46,497 nt of DNA. Origin: Fusobacterium sp. IOR10 (lineage in GTDB: Bacteria > Fusobacteriota > Fusobacteriia > Fusobacteriales > Fusobacteriaceae). Of this stretch, positions 8,272 to 16,804 are shown in pieces; positions within the stretch are counted from its first letter, which is position 1; each line of letters starts with the position of its first letter. The translations under genes and the position numbers were made by a program. Where the stretch lies: contig NZ_WJWY01000015.1 in the NCBI RefSeq assembly GCF_010367435.1, positions 1 to 46,497 on the forward strand. Direction: 5' to 3'. Under the pieces are notes generated by a model. It was not told where the DNA came from, made no database searches, and saw nothing but the letters and a program-made list of their open reading frames with translations.

Positions 8272-9723
8272 ATGAATTTCACACAAAAATATGCTAAGGA
8301 AATGGCAGAATATGATAAAATGGACAAAGATTTTATTGATGATGATTTAATTTGGGAAAAATTAAATCAAGCAGAAGCACCTTCAAAGGAAGATGTTAGA
8401 AGGGTTTTAAAAAAGGCAGAGAAATGTGTTAGATTAGAACCAGAAGAAACAGCTATATTAATTCAAAATCAAGATCCAGACACTATTAAAGAAATGTATC
8501 AACTAGCATACAAATTAAAACATGAGGTTTACGGAGATAGATTAGTATTTTTTGCACCACTATACTGTAGTGATGAATGTGTAAATAAATGTAAATATTG
8601 TGGATTTAGATGTGACAATGGAGTTATGAAACGTAAAACTCTTTCTTTAAAAGAAGTATCAGAAGAAGTTAAGGTAATGATAGAAGAGGGACAAAAAAGA
8701 ACTATACTAGTTTATGGGGAATCACCTAATACTCAAGTTGATTATATGGTAGATACAGTAAAAACAGTATATGACACAAAAACAGAACACGGTGAAATTC
8801 GTCGTGCAAATATAAATTGTGCTCCACTAAGAACAGATGAATTTGCAAAACTAAAGGATATTGGAATAGGAACTGTTCAAGTTTTCCAAGAAACTTATCA
8901 TCACAAAACTTATAGATTCATGCATCCAGAGGGAACTATGAAGGGTCACTATCGTTGGAGACTTTACTCTATGGATAGAGCAATGAAAGGTGGAATAGAT
9001 GATATGGGTCTAGGAGTTTTATTTGGACTTTATGATTGGAGATTTGAGGTTATGGGTCTTTTATATCACACAATTCACTTGGAAGAAAATTTCAATGGTG
9101 TTGGACCACATACAATTTCATTTCCTAGGATAACATTTGCAACTGAAACACCTTTTAGTAGAGAATTGAAATATAAAGTTTCAGATGAAGACTTTAAAAA
9201 ATTAGTTGCAGTTATTAGATTGTCAGTTCCATATACAGGATTAATATGTACTGCTAGGGAACCAAAGGAAGTTCGTGATCAAGTTATACCTCTTGGAGTT
9301 TCTCAAATAGATGCAGGTACTAGAATAGGTGTGGGAGCTTACGCAAAATCAAAAAAAGCCAATCAATTAAATGATTCTGAACAATTTACAATTAATGATG
9401 ACAATTCCTTAGATGACGTTGTTAAAACAGTTTGTGAAACTGGAGAAATTCCATCTTTTTGTACTGCATGTTATAGAGCAGGAAGAACTGGGGAAGAATT
9501 TATGAAAGTGGCAAAATCTAAATTTGTACATAATTATTGTATTCCAAATGCTATGTTTACATTGAAGGAATATGTTTTAGATTATGCAACACCAGAAACT
9601 GCAAAAATTGCACTTAAAGTAATTGAACAACATTTGGAAAAATTAAAGGACGAACCATATTATAAAGAAGTGGCAGATGGACTTAAAAGTATTGATGAAG
9701 GAAAAAGAGACGTTAAATTCTAA
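8272..9723 (+). CDS. hydG: [FeFe]-hydrogenase H-cluster maturase HydG (radical SAM tyrosine lyase)
   Basis: Radical SAM enzyme that cleaves tyrosine to p-cresol and dehydroglycine and delivers Fe(CO)2CN synthons for the hydrogenase H-cluster. The 483-aa length fits HydG and not ThiH (about 370 aa). The N-terminal radical SAM motif CX3CX2C is at C103, C107 and C110. The second, auxiliary-cluster motif CX2CX22C is present near the C-terminus (FCTACYRAGRTGEEF and then HNYC), which is diagnostic of HydG. hydE, hydF and a hydrogenase gene are not in this window and must be elsewhere. AGGGAGG lies upstream of the start. Confidence 0.94.
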   Translation: MNFTQKYAKEMAEYDKMDKDFIDDDLIWEKLNQAEAPSKEDVRRVLKKAEKCVRLEPEETAILIQNQDPDTIKEMYQLAYKLKHEVYGDRLVFFAPLYCSDECVNKCKYCGFRCDNGVMKRKTLSLKEVSEEVKVMIEEGQKRTILVYGESPNTQVDYMVDTVKTVYDTKTEHGEIRRANINCAPLRTDEFAKLKDIGIGTVQVFQETYHHKTYRFMHPEGTMKGHYRWRLYSMDRAMKGGIDDMGLGVLFGLYDWRFEVMGLLYHTIHLEENFNGVGPHTISFPRITFATETPFSRELKYKVSDEDFKKLVAVIRLSVPYTGLICTAREPKEVRDQVIPLGVSQIDAGTRIGVGAYAKSKKANQLNDSEQFTINDDNSLDDVVKTVCETGEIPSFCTACYRAGRTGEEFMKVAKSKFVHNYCIPNAMFTLKEYVLDYATPETAKIALKVIEQHLEKLKDEPYYKEVADGLKSIDEGKRDVKF

Positions 9724-9740
9724 CATAATATTAAAAACAA

Positions 9741-9769
9741 TTGACAAAGTTTGAAAATATTAATATACT
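9741..9769 (+). promoter_or_regulatory. Strong sigma-70 promoter of the queuosine-salvage unit
   Basis: TTGACA at 9741-9746 and TATACT at 9764-9769 with 17 bp between them. The transcript would begin just before the preQ1 aptamer. Confidence 0.8.
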
Positions 9770-9777
9770 TTAACCTG

Positions 9778-9818
9778 AAAGATGTTCTGCACAGTTAAAC
9801 CATCTATAAAAAACTAGG
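9778..9818 (+). promoter_or_regulatory. preQ1-I riboswitch aptamer
   Basis: Matches the small class I preQ1 aptamer. Stem P1 is AGATG (9780-9784) with CATCT (9801-9805), loop 1 begins TTCTGC, and the A-rich tail is ATAAAAAACTAGG (9806-9818). The tail forms the H-type pseudoknot with the loop. It is followed by a hairpin TCTAAAT/ATTTAGA (9819-9839) and then a terminator, so ligand binding probably favours termination. The downstream genes (queuosine-precursor transporter and a radical SAM protein) fit this ligand. Confidence 0.88.
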
Positions 9819-9844
9819 TCTAAATTTGTACTATTTAGATTGTC

Positions 9845-9870
9845 AGGGCAGGTATATTCTGCCCTTTTTT
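9845..9870 (+). terminator. Riboswitch expression-platform terminator
   Basis: AGGGCAG (9845-9851) and CTGCCCT (9859-9865) form a perfect 7-bp stem followed by T residues. It sits between the preQ1 aptamer and the first gene and is therefore the likely regulated terminator. Confidence 0.85.
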
Positions 9871-9893
9871 ATTTAAATGTAAAAGGAGGTTAA

Positions 9894-10598
9894 ATGGGAA
9901 TAAGATATAATAAAATTCAAGATAAGCATAGAAGGGAAATAGTACTTTTAAAAAGTTTTCCATGTGCTTATGGAAAATGTAGCTTTTGTAATTATATAGA
10001 AGATAATTCTTTAGATGAAGATTCTATGGATATAATCAATAGAGATACAATAAAAAATATTACTGGGGAATTTGGAGTTTTAGAAGTTATAAATTCAGGT
10101 TCTGTATTTGAATTAACTGATGAAACTATGAAGATGATAAAAGATGTTGTCTATGAAAAAAACATTAAAATTATTTATTTTGAAATATATTATGGATATT
10201 TAAAAAGATTAGATGAAATTAGAAAATTATTCCCAGGAGTAGAAGTTAGAATTAGAATGGGGCTTGAGACTTTTAATGAGGATTTTAGAATTAATCATTA
10301 TAATAAAAATTTTAAATTAAATGAAGATATTCTAAAATTATTAGGAAAGGAAATATATTCTATTTGTTTACTTGTTTGTACCAAGGGTCAAACAAAAAAA
10401 ATGATAGATAGGGATATAGAATTAGGGCTTAAATATTTTAAAAATATAACTTTAAATATCTTCATAGATAATGGTACAATAGTTAAAAGAGATGAAAATC
10501 TAGTGAAATGGTTTATAGAAAAATATAGTTATCTTCAAGATGATGATAGAGTGGAACTTCTTATCAATAATAAAGATCTAGGAGTGTTCGAACAATGA
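9894..10598 (+). CDS. Radical SAM protein, QueL-like candidate (queuine salvage)
   Basis: A small (234 aa) radical SAM protein with an unusual cysteine spacing: C24, C29 and C32 in CAYGKCSFC, that is CX4CX2C and not CX3CX2C. The rest is a compact barrel without an obvious auxiliary cluster domain. It is under a preQ1 riboswitch and overlaps a YhhQ-type queuosine-precursor transporter by 4 nt. Known queuine-salvage operons pair this transporter with QueK (hydrolase) and QueL (a radical SAM queuine lyase), so a lyase releasing a 7-deazaguanine precursor is the best inference. QueK is not seen here. Strong AAAGGAGG ribosome binding site. Function is inferred from context, not proven. Confidence 0.6.
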   Translation: MGIRYNKIQDKHRREIVLLKSFPCAYGKCSFCNYIEDNSLDEDSMDIINRDTIKNITGEFGVLEVINSGSVFELTDETMKMIKDVVYEKNIKIIYFEIYYGYLKRLDEIRKLFPGVEVRIRMGLETFNEDFRINHYNKNFKLNEDILKLLGKEIYSICLLVCTKGQTKKMIDRDIELGLKYFKNITLNIFIDNGTIVKRDENLVKWFIEKYSYLQDDDRVELLINNKDLGVFEQ

Positions 10599-11299
10599 GA
10601 AATGAATTAATGTGGTTGGTTATGTTACTTGTAAATTTTTTAAGTATATTATTTATTTACAAAAAATATGGTAAAATAGGACTATACATATGGATACCTA
10701 TTTCAACTATACTTGCTAATATACAAGTTGTTTTATTGGTTGATTTATTTGGTGTAGGTACTACTTTAGGAAATATTTTATATGCTGGTGGATTTTTAGT
10801 TACAGATATATTAGCTGAAAATTATGGTAAAAAACATGCTCAAAGGGCTGTTTATATAGGGTTTTTCTCTTTAATAGTTATGAGTGTAATTATGAAAATA
10901 GCAGTATCATTTGTTCCAAGTGATGTGAAAGAAGCAGTTATAATGTTTCAAGGTTTACAAAGAATATTTGATTTTATGCCTAGATTAATATGCGCATCTC
11001 TACTTGCTTACTTAACTTCACAAAGTCACGATATATGGGCCTATGAATTTTGGAAGAAAAGATACAGTGAAACAAAGCATATTTGGATAAGAAACAATGC
11101 AAGTACCCTTGTAAGTCAATTAATTGACAATACAATATTTACATTGGTTGCTTTTTATGGTGTTTATCCTAAAGAAGTTTTAATAGAAATATTTATAACA
11201 ACTTATATTTTAAAAGTTTTAGTTGCGATTTCAGATACTCCATTTGTATATTTAGCTAGTTATTTGCATAACAATGGAAAAATACAAGAAGTTGAATAA
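10595..11299 (+). CDS. Queuosine precursor transporter (YhhQ/QPTR family)
   Basis: Integral membrane protein of 234 aa with about six hydrophobic segments, of the COG1738 family that imports 7-deazaguanine precursors of queuosine. Family marks include the LYAGGFLVTDILAENYGKK segment (about residues 62-81) with conserved acidic residues, and RNNASTLVSQLIDNTIF in the C-terminal half. The start overlaps the upstream radical SAM gene (ATGA) and both are under the preQ1 riboswitch. The cell probably scavenges precursors from its surroundings; no queCDEF genes are in the window. Confidence 0.9.
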   Translation: MRNELMWLVMLLVNFLSILFIYKKYGKIGLYIWIPISTILANIQVVLLVDLFGVGTTLGNILYAGGFLVTDILAENYGKKHAQRAVYIGFFSLIVMSVIMKIAVSFVPSDVKEAVIMFQGLQRIFDFMPRLICASLLAYLTSQSHDIWAYEFWKKRYSETKHIWIRNNASTLVSQLIDNTIFTLVAFYGVYPKEVLIEIFITTYILKVLVAISDTPFVYLASYLHNNGKIQEVE

Positions 11300-11313
11300 G
11301 TAAAGGAGATATT

Positions 11314-12246
11314 ATGTTTAGAGGATATGAAGAAGACGAACTTATGGAAAACGAGCTTATAGAAAGAAGACGTAAGGAAAAGGAAGAACTTAAAGAGGAA
11401 TTAAAATCATATAAAGAACTGGAAAAACAAGGGGAAAAATCATATTGGCTTTATTGCAATATAGGAGGTTGTCTAAGCAGATTAGAAGAAATGGAAGAGG
11501 CTGTGGAATATCTATTAAAGGCTGAAGCTCAAAATGAATATGATGAAAATGGATGGTTAAGTACTCAATTAGCTTTTAACTATAAAGCTTTAAAAAAATA
11601 TAAATTGGCTATATATTATTTGAAAAAATCCCAAAAATATGGAAGGGATGATTATTTAATAATTAGCGAAATAGGTTGGAATTATTCTCAATTGGGAAAT
11701 TTTCAAAAAGCAATTGAAAAATATATGTTGAGTATTGAGCTTGGAAGGGATGACTATTGGATTTATTCTGAAATGGGTCTTGTTTATGAAAAGATGGGAG
11801 ACTATAAGAAGGCTCTAAATTACTATTATGGAGCTAAATATCATTTAAATGAGGATATTTGGGTTAATTCTCATATAGCTTGGTGTTTAGAAAGATTAGG
11901 AGAAATAGATCGTGCTTTTAAATCTTTATTGTTTGTTGAAGAACAAGGAAGAGACGATGTATGGCTTTATTCACAAATTGCTTGGTGTTATAGTAAAAAA
12001 TTCCAACACGACAAGGCTATTAAATCCCTTGATAAAGCTAAGGAAAAGGGAAGAGAGGATTTTTGGATATTATGTGAGTATTCTTGGAACTATTCAATGT
12101 TAAAGGAATATGATAAAGCTATTGAATTTATGGAAAAAGCTAAAAAAATAAAAAGCAATGATGAGTGGTTATTAAAGCAAATGAAAATAGTTGAAAAGAA
12201 AATAAAAGAAAATAATAATGATGAAAAAAGTATGGAAAAAGAGTAG
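11314..12246 (+). CDS. TPR-repeat protein
   Basis: A 310-aa soluble protein. After a charged N-terminal coiled region (about residues 10-45) it is built of about seven repeats of 34-37 aa. Each repeat has tryptophan/tyrosine and G(R)DD-W positions, for example GRDDYLIISEIGWNYSQLG and GRDDVWLYSQIAWCYSKK, with a KAI or KAL turn. These are tetratricopeptide repeats with an unusually conserved aromatic pattern, a scaffold for protein or peptide binding. It starts 15 bp after the queuosine transporter behind AAGGAG and probably shares its transcript. The partner is unknown. A terminator overlaps the stop codon. Confidence 0.8.
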   Translation: MFRGYEEDELMENELIERRRKEKEELKEELKSYKELEKQGEKSYWLYCNIGGCLSRLEEMEEAVEYLLKAEAQNEYDENGWLSTQLAFNYKALKKYKLAIYYLKKSQKYGRDDYLIISEIGWNYSQLGNFQKAIEKYMLSIELGRDDYWIYSEMGLVYEKMGDYKKALNYYYGAKYHLNEDIWVNSHIAWCLERLGEIDRAFKSLLFVEEQGRDDVWLYSQIAWCYSKKFQHDKAIKSLDKAKEKGREDFWILCEYSWNYSMLKEYDKAIEFMEKAKKIKSNDEWLLKQMKIVEKKIKENNNDEKSMEKE

Positions 12247-12272
12247 GATTTTTGGTCTTACTCTTTTTCTTT
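12236..12272 (+). terminator. Rho-independent terminator after the TPR gene
   Basis: AAAAAGAGTA (12236-12245) pairs perfectly with TACTCTTTTT (12259-12268). The stem includes the last codons and stop of the TPR gene. Because it is flanked by A and T runs it could work in both directions. Confidence 0.8.
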
Positions 12273-12286
12273 AATTATAATTATCT

Positions 12287-12315
12287 TTGATTTTTGTGTT
12301 TAAAAATGGTATACT
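12287..12315 (+). promoter_or_regulatory. Sigma-70 promoter of pnp
   Basis: TTGATT at 12287-12292 and TATACT at 12310-12315 with exactly 17 bp between them. It implies a 5' UTR of about 140 nt that contains a long hairpin. Confidence 0.7.
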
Positions 12316-12342
12316 TTAAGGATGAAAAGATTGTTATAATGA

Positions 12343-12428
12343 GGATTGATAAGTAAGTAGTAAGAGATAATTTATGTAAATTTAAGAATTTAAAATACAT
12401 AATTTTTCCCTTATTATTTACTGATTCC
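12343..12428 (+). promoter_or_regulatory. Long imperfect hairpin in the pnp 5' UTR
   Basis: The two arms 12343-12378 and 12396-12428 are nearly complementary. A 13-bp run pairs 352-364 with 410-422, including two G-U pairs, and TTATGTA (12372-12378) pairs with TACATAA (12396-12402). The remaining pairs are broken only by small mismatches. The loop is about 17 nt. Escherichia coli pnp mRNA has a long 5' UTR stem that is cut by RNase III and then attacked by PNPase for autoregulation; this element could have the same role by analogy. Confidence 0.6.
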
Positions 12429-12464
12429 TTTATAATAATTTATAAAAATATTAGGAGGAAATAA

Positions 12465-14573
12465 ATGTTTGAAGAAAAAAAACTAGAAATAGAATTTGCA
12501 GGTAGAAAGTTATCACTTTCAACTGGTAAATTTGCAAGACAATCTAATGGGGCTGTTATGGTTAAATACGGTGATACAGTAATGTTAAGTACTGTTAACC
12601 GTGGAAAAGAACCAAGAGTTGGGATAGACTTTTTCCCATTAACAATAGATTATATTGAAAAATATTATGCTGCTGGAAAATTCCCAGGAGGATTTAATAA
12701 AAGAGAAGCAAGACCATCTACTGATGCAACTCTTATTGCTAGATTAACAGATAGACCTTTAAGACCAATGTTCCCAGAAGGGTTCACTTATGAGGTTCAA
12801 ATAGTAAATACTGTTTTTTCTTATGATGGAGAAAATGCAACAGAAGCTTTAAGTATTACAGGTGCTTCTGCAGCACTTATGATATCTGATATTCCTTTCT
12901 TAGGACCAGTTGCTTCAGTTTGTGTTGGAAGAATAAATGGAGAATTTGTTCTTAATCCAACTCCAAAACAATTGGAAGAAAGTGAACTTAATCTAAAAGT
13001 TGCAGGAACAAAGGATGCTATTAACATGGTTGAATCTGGTTCTAAAGAAATGGACGAAGAAACTATGCTTCAAGCTATTATGTTTGGACACAAAAATATC
13101 AAAATATTATGTGAATTCCAAGAAGAATTTGTAAAATTAGCTGGAAAAGAAAAAATAACATTCACTAAACCAGAAACTAATCCATTGGTAAAAGGATTTA
13201 TTGATGAAAATGGAACTGAAAAATTAAAGGAAGCTGTATTAAAAGTTGGAAAACAAGAAAGACAAGATACAGTGGACGCTTTAAAAGCAGAATTAACAGA
13301 AAAATTTGTAGCTGAAAATTTTGCAGATGTTGAAGCAGAAGAAATTCCAAAAGAAATTATGGATGAATTTAAAATGTACTATGATAAATTAATGAAAAAA
13401 TTAGTAAGAGATTCTATTCTTTATCATAAACATAGAGTTGATGGAAGAAAAACTGATGAATTAAGAGAATTATATGCAGAAGTAGGTTCTTTACCTATGC
13501 CTCATGGTTCAGCAATGTTTACAAGGGGAGAAACTCAAGCTCTAGTAACTACAACTTTAGGTTCTAAATCAAATGAACAATTAGTTGACACTTTAAATGA
13601 AGAATATTACAAAAAATTCTATTTACATTATAACTTCCCTGCTTATTCAGTTGGAGAAACAGGAAGAAATGGAGCTCCAGGAAGAAGAGAATTAGGACAT
13701 GGATCTCTAGCAGAAAGAGCCCTATCTTATGTAATGCCAAGTGAAGAAGAATTCCCTTACACAGTAAGAGTTGTTTCTGATATTACAGAATCAAATGGTT
13801 CATCTTCTCAAGCTTCAATATGTGGAGGATCTCTTGCTCTTATGGATGCTGGGGTACCTATTAGAGAACATGTAGCTGGTATTGCAATGGGACTTATAAA
13901 AGAAAATGAAGAATTCACTGTTCTTACTGATATAATGGGACTTGAAGATCATTTAGGAGATATGGATTTTAAAGTTGCAGGAACAAAATCTGGAATCACT
14001 GCTCTACAAATGGATATAAAAATAACTGGAATTACTGAAGAAATTATGAGAATTGCATTAAATCAAGCTCATAAAGCAAGAATTCAAATTCTTAAAGTAA
14101 TGAACGCAGCTATTTCTGAACCAAGAGAAGATCTAGCAGCAAATGCACCAAGAATTCATCAATTACAAATTGCCACTGACAAAATAGGTGGATTAATTGG
14201 ACCTGGTGGAAAAAATATCAAAAAAATAGTTGAAGATACAGGAGCTCTAATAGATATAACTGACGACGGAAAAGTTTCTATATTCTGTGCAGATTTAGAA
14301 GGATTAAAATTAACAGTACAAAGAATAACTGACCAAGTTAAAGATGTTGAGGTTGGAGAAATATACAGAGGTAAAGTTGTAAAAGTTATGAATTTTGGAG
14401 CATTTATGCAAATACTTCCAGGAAAAGAAGGACTATTACATGTTTCTGAAATTTCAAAGGAAAGAGTTGAAAAAGTTGAAGATGTATTAAAAGAAGGAGA
14501 CGAATTTGACGTTAAGGTAATATCTACTGAAAAGGGAAAAATTAGTCTTAGTAAAAAAAGAATATTAGATTAG
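12465..14573 (+). CDS. pnp: Polyribonucleotide nucleotidyltransferase (PNPase)
   Basis: Phosphorolytic 3'-5' exoribonuclease of mRNA decay. The 702-aa protein has the standard domain order: first RNase PH-like domain (about 1-140), all-alpha linker, second RNase PH-like domain (about 310-540) with the FTRGETQAL and [16 protein letters not shown] catalytic segments, a KH domain with [15 protein letters not shown] (about 570-590), and a C-terminal S1 domain ending at GKISLSKKR. It has its own promoter and hairpin leader and an AGGAGGAAAT ribosome binding site. rimO follows after 13 bp. Confidence 0.98.
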   Translation: MFEEKKLEIEFAGRKLSLSTGKFARQSNGAVMVKYGDTVMLSTVNRGKEPRVGIDFFPLTIDYIEKYYAAGKFPGGFNKREARPSTDATLIARLTDRPLRPMFPEGFTYEVQIVNTVFSYDGENATEALSITGASAALMISDIPFLGPVASVCVGRINGEFVLNPTPKQLEESELNLKVAGTKDAINMVESGSKEMDEETMLQAIMFGHKNIKILCEFQEEFVKLAGKEKITFTKPETNPLVKGFIDENGTEKLKEAVLKVGKQERQDTVDALKAELTEKFVAENFADVEAEEIPKEIMDEFKMYYDKLMKKLVRDSILYHKHRVDGRKTDELRELYAEVGSLPMPHGSAMFTRGETQALVTTTLGSKSNEQLVDTLNEEYYKKFYLHYNFPAYSVGETGRNGAPGRRELGHGSLAERALSYVMPSEEEFPYTVRVVSDITESNGSSSQASICGGSLALMDAGVPIREHVAGIAMGLIKENEEFTVLTDIMGLEDHLGDMDFKVAGTKSGITALQMDIKITGITEEIMRIALNQAHKARIQILKVMNAAISEPREDLAANAPRIHQLQIATDKIGGLIGPGGKNIKKIVEDTGALIDITDDGKVSIFCADLEGLKLTVQRITDQVKDVEVGEIYRGKVVKVMNFGAFMQILPGKEGLLHVSEISKERVEKVEDVLKEGDEFDVKVISTEKGKISLSKKRILD

Positions 14574-14586
14574 ATGAGGTATGATA

Positions 14587-15921
14587 ATGAAATTAGGTTT
14601 AATTAGTTTAGGTTGTAGTAAAAATACAGTTGATAGTGAAAATATGTTGGGTATCCTTATAAATGAAGGAAAAATTCAATTGGTAGAAAATTTAAAAGAA
14701 GCAGATGTTATTATTGTTAACACTTGTGCTTTTATAAATGATGCAAAAATGGAATCTATAGAGACTATACTTGAAGTTGGAGCATATAAGGAAGACTATA
14801 ACTTGAAGAAGTTAATAGTAACTGGATGTTTATCTGAAAGATATAAAGAAGAACTTATGGAAGAAATTCCTGTAATAGATGCTGTTGTTGGAACTGGAAA
14901 TATTGATCATATTTATGAAATTATAAAATCAGTAATGCATGGAAATAAAGAAACAGTTGTAGGAAAGCTAGACTTTCTTGCAACTACTGATACTAAAAGA
15001 GTTCTTATAAATAATGTTCATTCAGCTTATATTAAAATATCAGAAGGTTGTGACAAACATTGTACATATTGTATAATACCTACTTTAAGAGGAGACTTGA
15101 GAAGTAGATATATAGAAGATGTAGTGGAAGAAGCTAAGGCTTTGGCAGCTCAAGGTGTTAAGGAATTAAATATATTAGCTCAAGAAACAACAGAGTATGG
15201 AAAAGATATTTATGGGGAACTAGCTTTAGCTAAACTTTTAAAAGAAGTAGTTAAAGTAGAAGGAATAGAATGGATTAGACTTTACTATATGTATCCAAAT
15301 TCAATAACTGATGAATTAATTCAAGTTATTAAAGAGGAACCAAAAATTTGTAAATATTTTGATGTACCTATTCAACATATTTCAGATAACATGCTACAAA
15401 GCATGGCTAGAGCAAAATCAGGGAAACAAGTAAGGGATATTTTAGGAAGAATTAGAAGTGCAATTCCTGATGCTACAATAAGAACAACTGTAATAGTTGG
15501 ATTCCCTGGAGAAACAGAGGAAAATTATGAAGAATTAAAGGAATTTGTAAAGGAATTTAGATTTGATTATGTTGGAGTATTTAAATACTCAAGAGAGGAA
15601 GATACAATTGCTTATTCTCTTCCTAATCAAGTTGATGAAAAGATAAAAGACGCAAGATGGGCGGATCTTCTAAATGTTCAAGGGGAAATAGCAGAAAGCA
15701 TAAATGAAAAATATATAGGAAAAGAAGTTGAAGTTATTATTGATGGAGTTTCTTCTGAAAGTGAATATATGTTAGAAGGAAGAATGAGAAGTCAAGCACT
15801 TGATATTGATGGAAAGGTTTTAACTAGCGATGGAACAGGGAAACAAGGGGATATTGTAAAGGTTAAAATTGAACAAAGATTTCAATATGATTTTATAGGG
15901 CCTATATTAGAAGATAATTAA
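14587..15921 (+). CDS. rimO: Ribosomal protein uS12 methylthiotransferase RimO
   Basis: Radical SAM methylthiotransferase that modifies the conserved aspartate of ribosomal protein S12. It has three domains: an N-terminal MTTase domain with cysteines at about 10, 47 and 81 for the auxiliary [4Fe-4S] cluster, a radical SAM core with GCDKHCTYC (CX3CX2C, about residue 155), and a C-terminal TRAM domain. The KLGLISLGCSKN start is typical of RimO and distinguishes it from MiaB. An ATG at 14581 is too close to the GAGG ribosome binding site; 14587 gives better spacing. It is in the pnp operon. Confidence 0.95.
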   Translation: MKLGLISLGCSKNTVDSENMLGILINEGKIQLVENLKEADVIIVNTCAFINDAKMESIETILEVGAYKEDYNLKKLIVTGCLSERYKEELMEEIPVIDAVVGTGNIDHIYEIIKSVMHGNKETVVGKLDFLATTDTKRVLINNVHSAYIKISEGCDKHCTYCIIPTLRGDLRSRYIEDVVEEAKALAAQGVKELNILAQETTEYGKDIYGELALAKLLKEVVKVEGIEWIRLYYMYPNSITDELIQVIKEEPKICKYFDVPIQHISDNMLQSMARAKSGKQVRDILGRIRSAIPDATIRTTVIVGFPGETEENYEELKEFVKEFRFDYVGVFKYSREEDTIAYSLPNQVDEKIKDARWADLLNVQGEIAESINEKYIGKEVEVIIDGVSSESEYMLEGRMRSQALDIDGKVLTSDGTGKQGDIVKVKIEQRFQYDFIGPILEDN

Positions 15922-15940
15922 AAATATATGGGGGGAGAAT

Positions 15941-16486
15941 ATGAATTTACCTAATAAGTTAACAATTACAAGATTATTACTAGCAGTACCTTTTATTTAT
16001 TTTTTAGAGAATTCACCAGGAAATTTAATTTACAAAATCATTGCTTTAGTTATATTTGCAGTGGCTTCTATTACAGATTTTTTTGATGGATATCTTGCAA
16101 GGAAACATAATTTAGTAACAGATTTTGGAAAGATTATGGATCCACTGGCAGATAAAATATTAGTTATATCAGCTTTAGTTGTAATGGTTTCAATAGATTA
16201 TATACCATCTTGGATGTCAATTGTTGTTATTTTTAGAGAATTTTTAATAAGTGGAATAAGAATGATTGTAGCCTCTAAGGGTGAAGTCATAGGAGCTATT
16301 AAATTAGGGAAATACAAAACTACTTCCCAAATGATAGTTATCATGATATTAATTATTTTTGGTAAAAAGTATGATACTATTTTAAATATAAATAATGCTT
16401 TAATGTTAATACCTGTAGTTTTAACTATATGGTCAGGATTAGAATACATTAAAATTACAAAGCATCACTTTTTAGAAGAAAATTAA
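15941..16486 (+). CDS. pgsA: CDP-diacylglycerol--glycerol-3-phosphate 3-phosphatidyltransferase
   Basis: Membrane enzyme that makes phosphatidylglycerol phosphate. The 181-aa protein has about five hydrophobic helices. The CDP-alcohol phosphatidyltransferase signature D-G-AR-G-D-D is intact in TDFFDGYLAR and then DFGKIMDPLADK (about residues 47-69). The N-terminal NLPNKLTITR is typical of PgsA. It is preceded by GGGGGAG and follows rimO by 19 bp. Confidence 0.95.
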   Translation: MNLPNKLTITRLLLAVPFIYFLENSPGNLIYKIIALVIFAVASITDFFDGYLARKHNLVTDFGKIMDPLADKILVISALVVMVSIDYIPSWMSIVVIFREFLISGIRMIVASKGEVIGAIKLGKYKTTSQMIVIMILIIFGKKYDTILNINNALMLIPVVLTIWSGLEYIKITKHHFLEEN

Positions 16487-16499
16487 AAAGGGGGAAAAT

Positions 16500-16760
16500 A
16501 TGAGGATAATGATATGGAATATTGTTAATTATGCTATGACAATACTTAATTTAATTATTTTAATTAGAGTGGCTCTTTCGTGGTTAGTGCCTTATAAGAG
16601 AAATGAATTTACAGAAGTGGTTTATGCAATAACAGAACCTGTGCTAGCACCTTTTAGAGCACTGATTCCAATGGGGTCCATGAGAATTGATTTATCTCCC
16701 ATCTTAGCATATTTTGCTTTAAATGTTTTAAGAAGAGTAATATATTATATAATGTTTTAA
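16500..16760 (+). CDS. YggT family membrane protein
   Basis: An 86-aa protein with two membrane helices of the YggT family, found widely near cell-division or housekeeping genes and of uncertain function (links to osmotic shock resistance and division have been proposed for relatives). It shows the family pattern of IRVALSWLVPYKRN...AITEPVLAPFRALIP between the two helices, followed by IDLSPILAYFAL. It sits 13 bp after pgsA with a GGGGG ribosome binding site and is followed by a terminator. Confidence 0.88.
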   Translation: MRIMIWNIVNYAMTILNLIILIRVALSWLVPYKRNEFTEVVYAITEPVLAPFRALIPMGSMRIDLSPILAYFALNVLRRVIYYIMF

Positions 16761-16762
16761 TT

Positions 16763-16790
16763 AATAGAGAAGCTCGCTTCTCTATTTTTT
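16763..16790 (+). terminator. Terminator between yggT and rsmH
   Basis: The stem AGAGAAGC (16766-16773) and GCTTCTCT (16776-16783) is followed by a T run. It probably ends or reduces the pnp-yggT transcript. No strong promoter fits between it and rsmH, so read-through is likely. Confidence 0.8.
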
Positions 16791-16804
16791 CAATGGAGGT
16801 AAAA

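Noticed and set aside
11912-12103. 63-aa frame inside the TPR gene in another frame
   Set aside because: A shadow of the TPR reading frame without its own translation signals.
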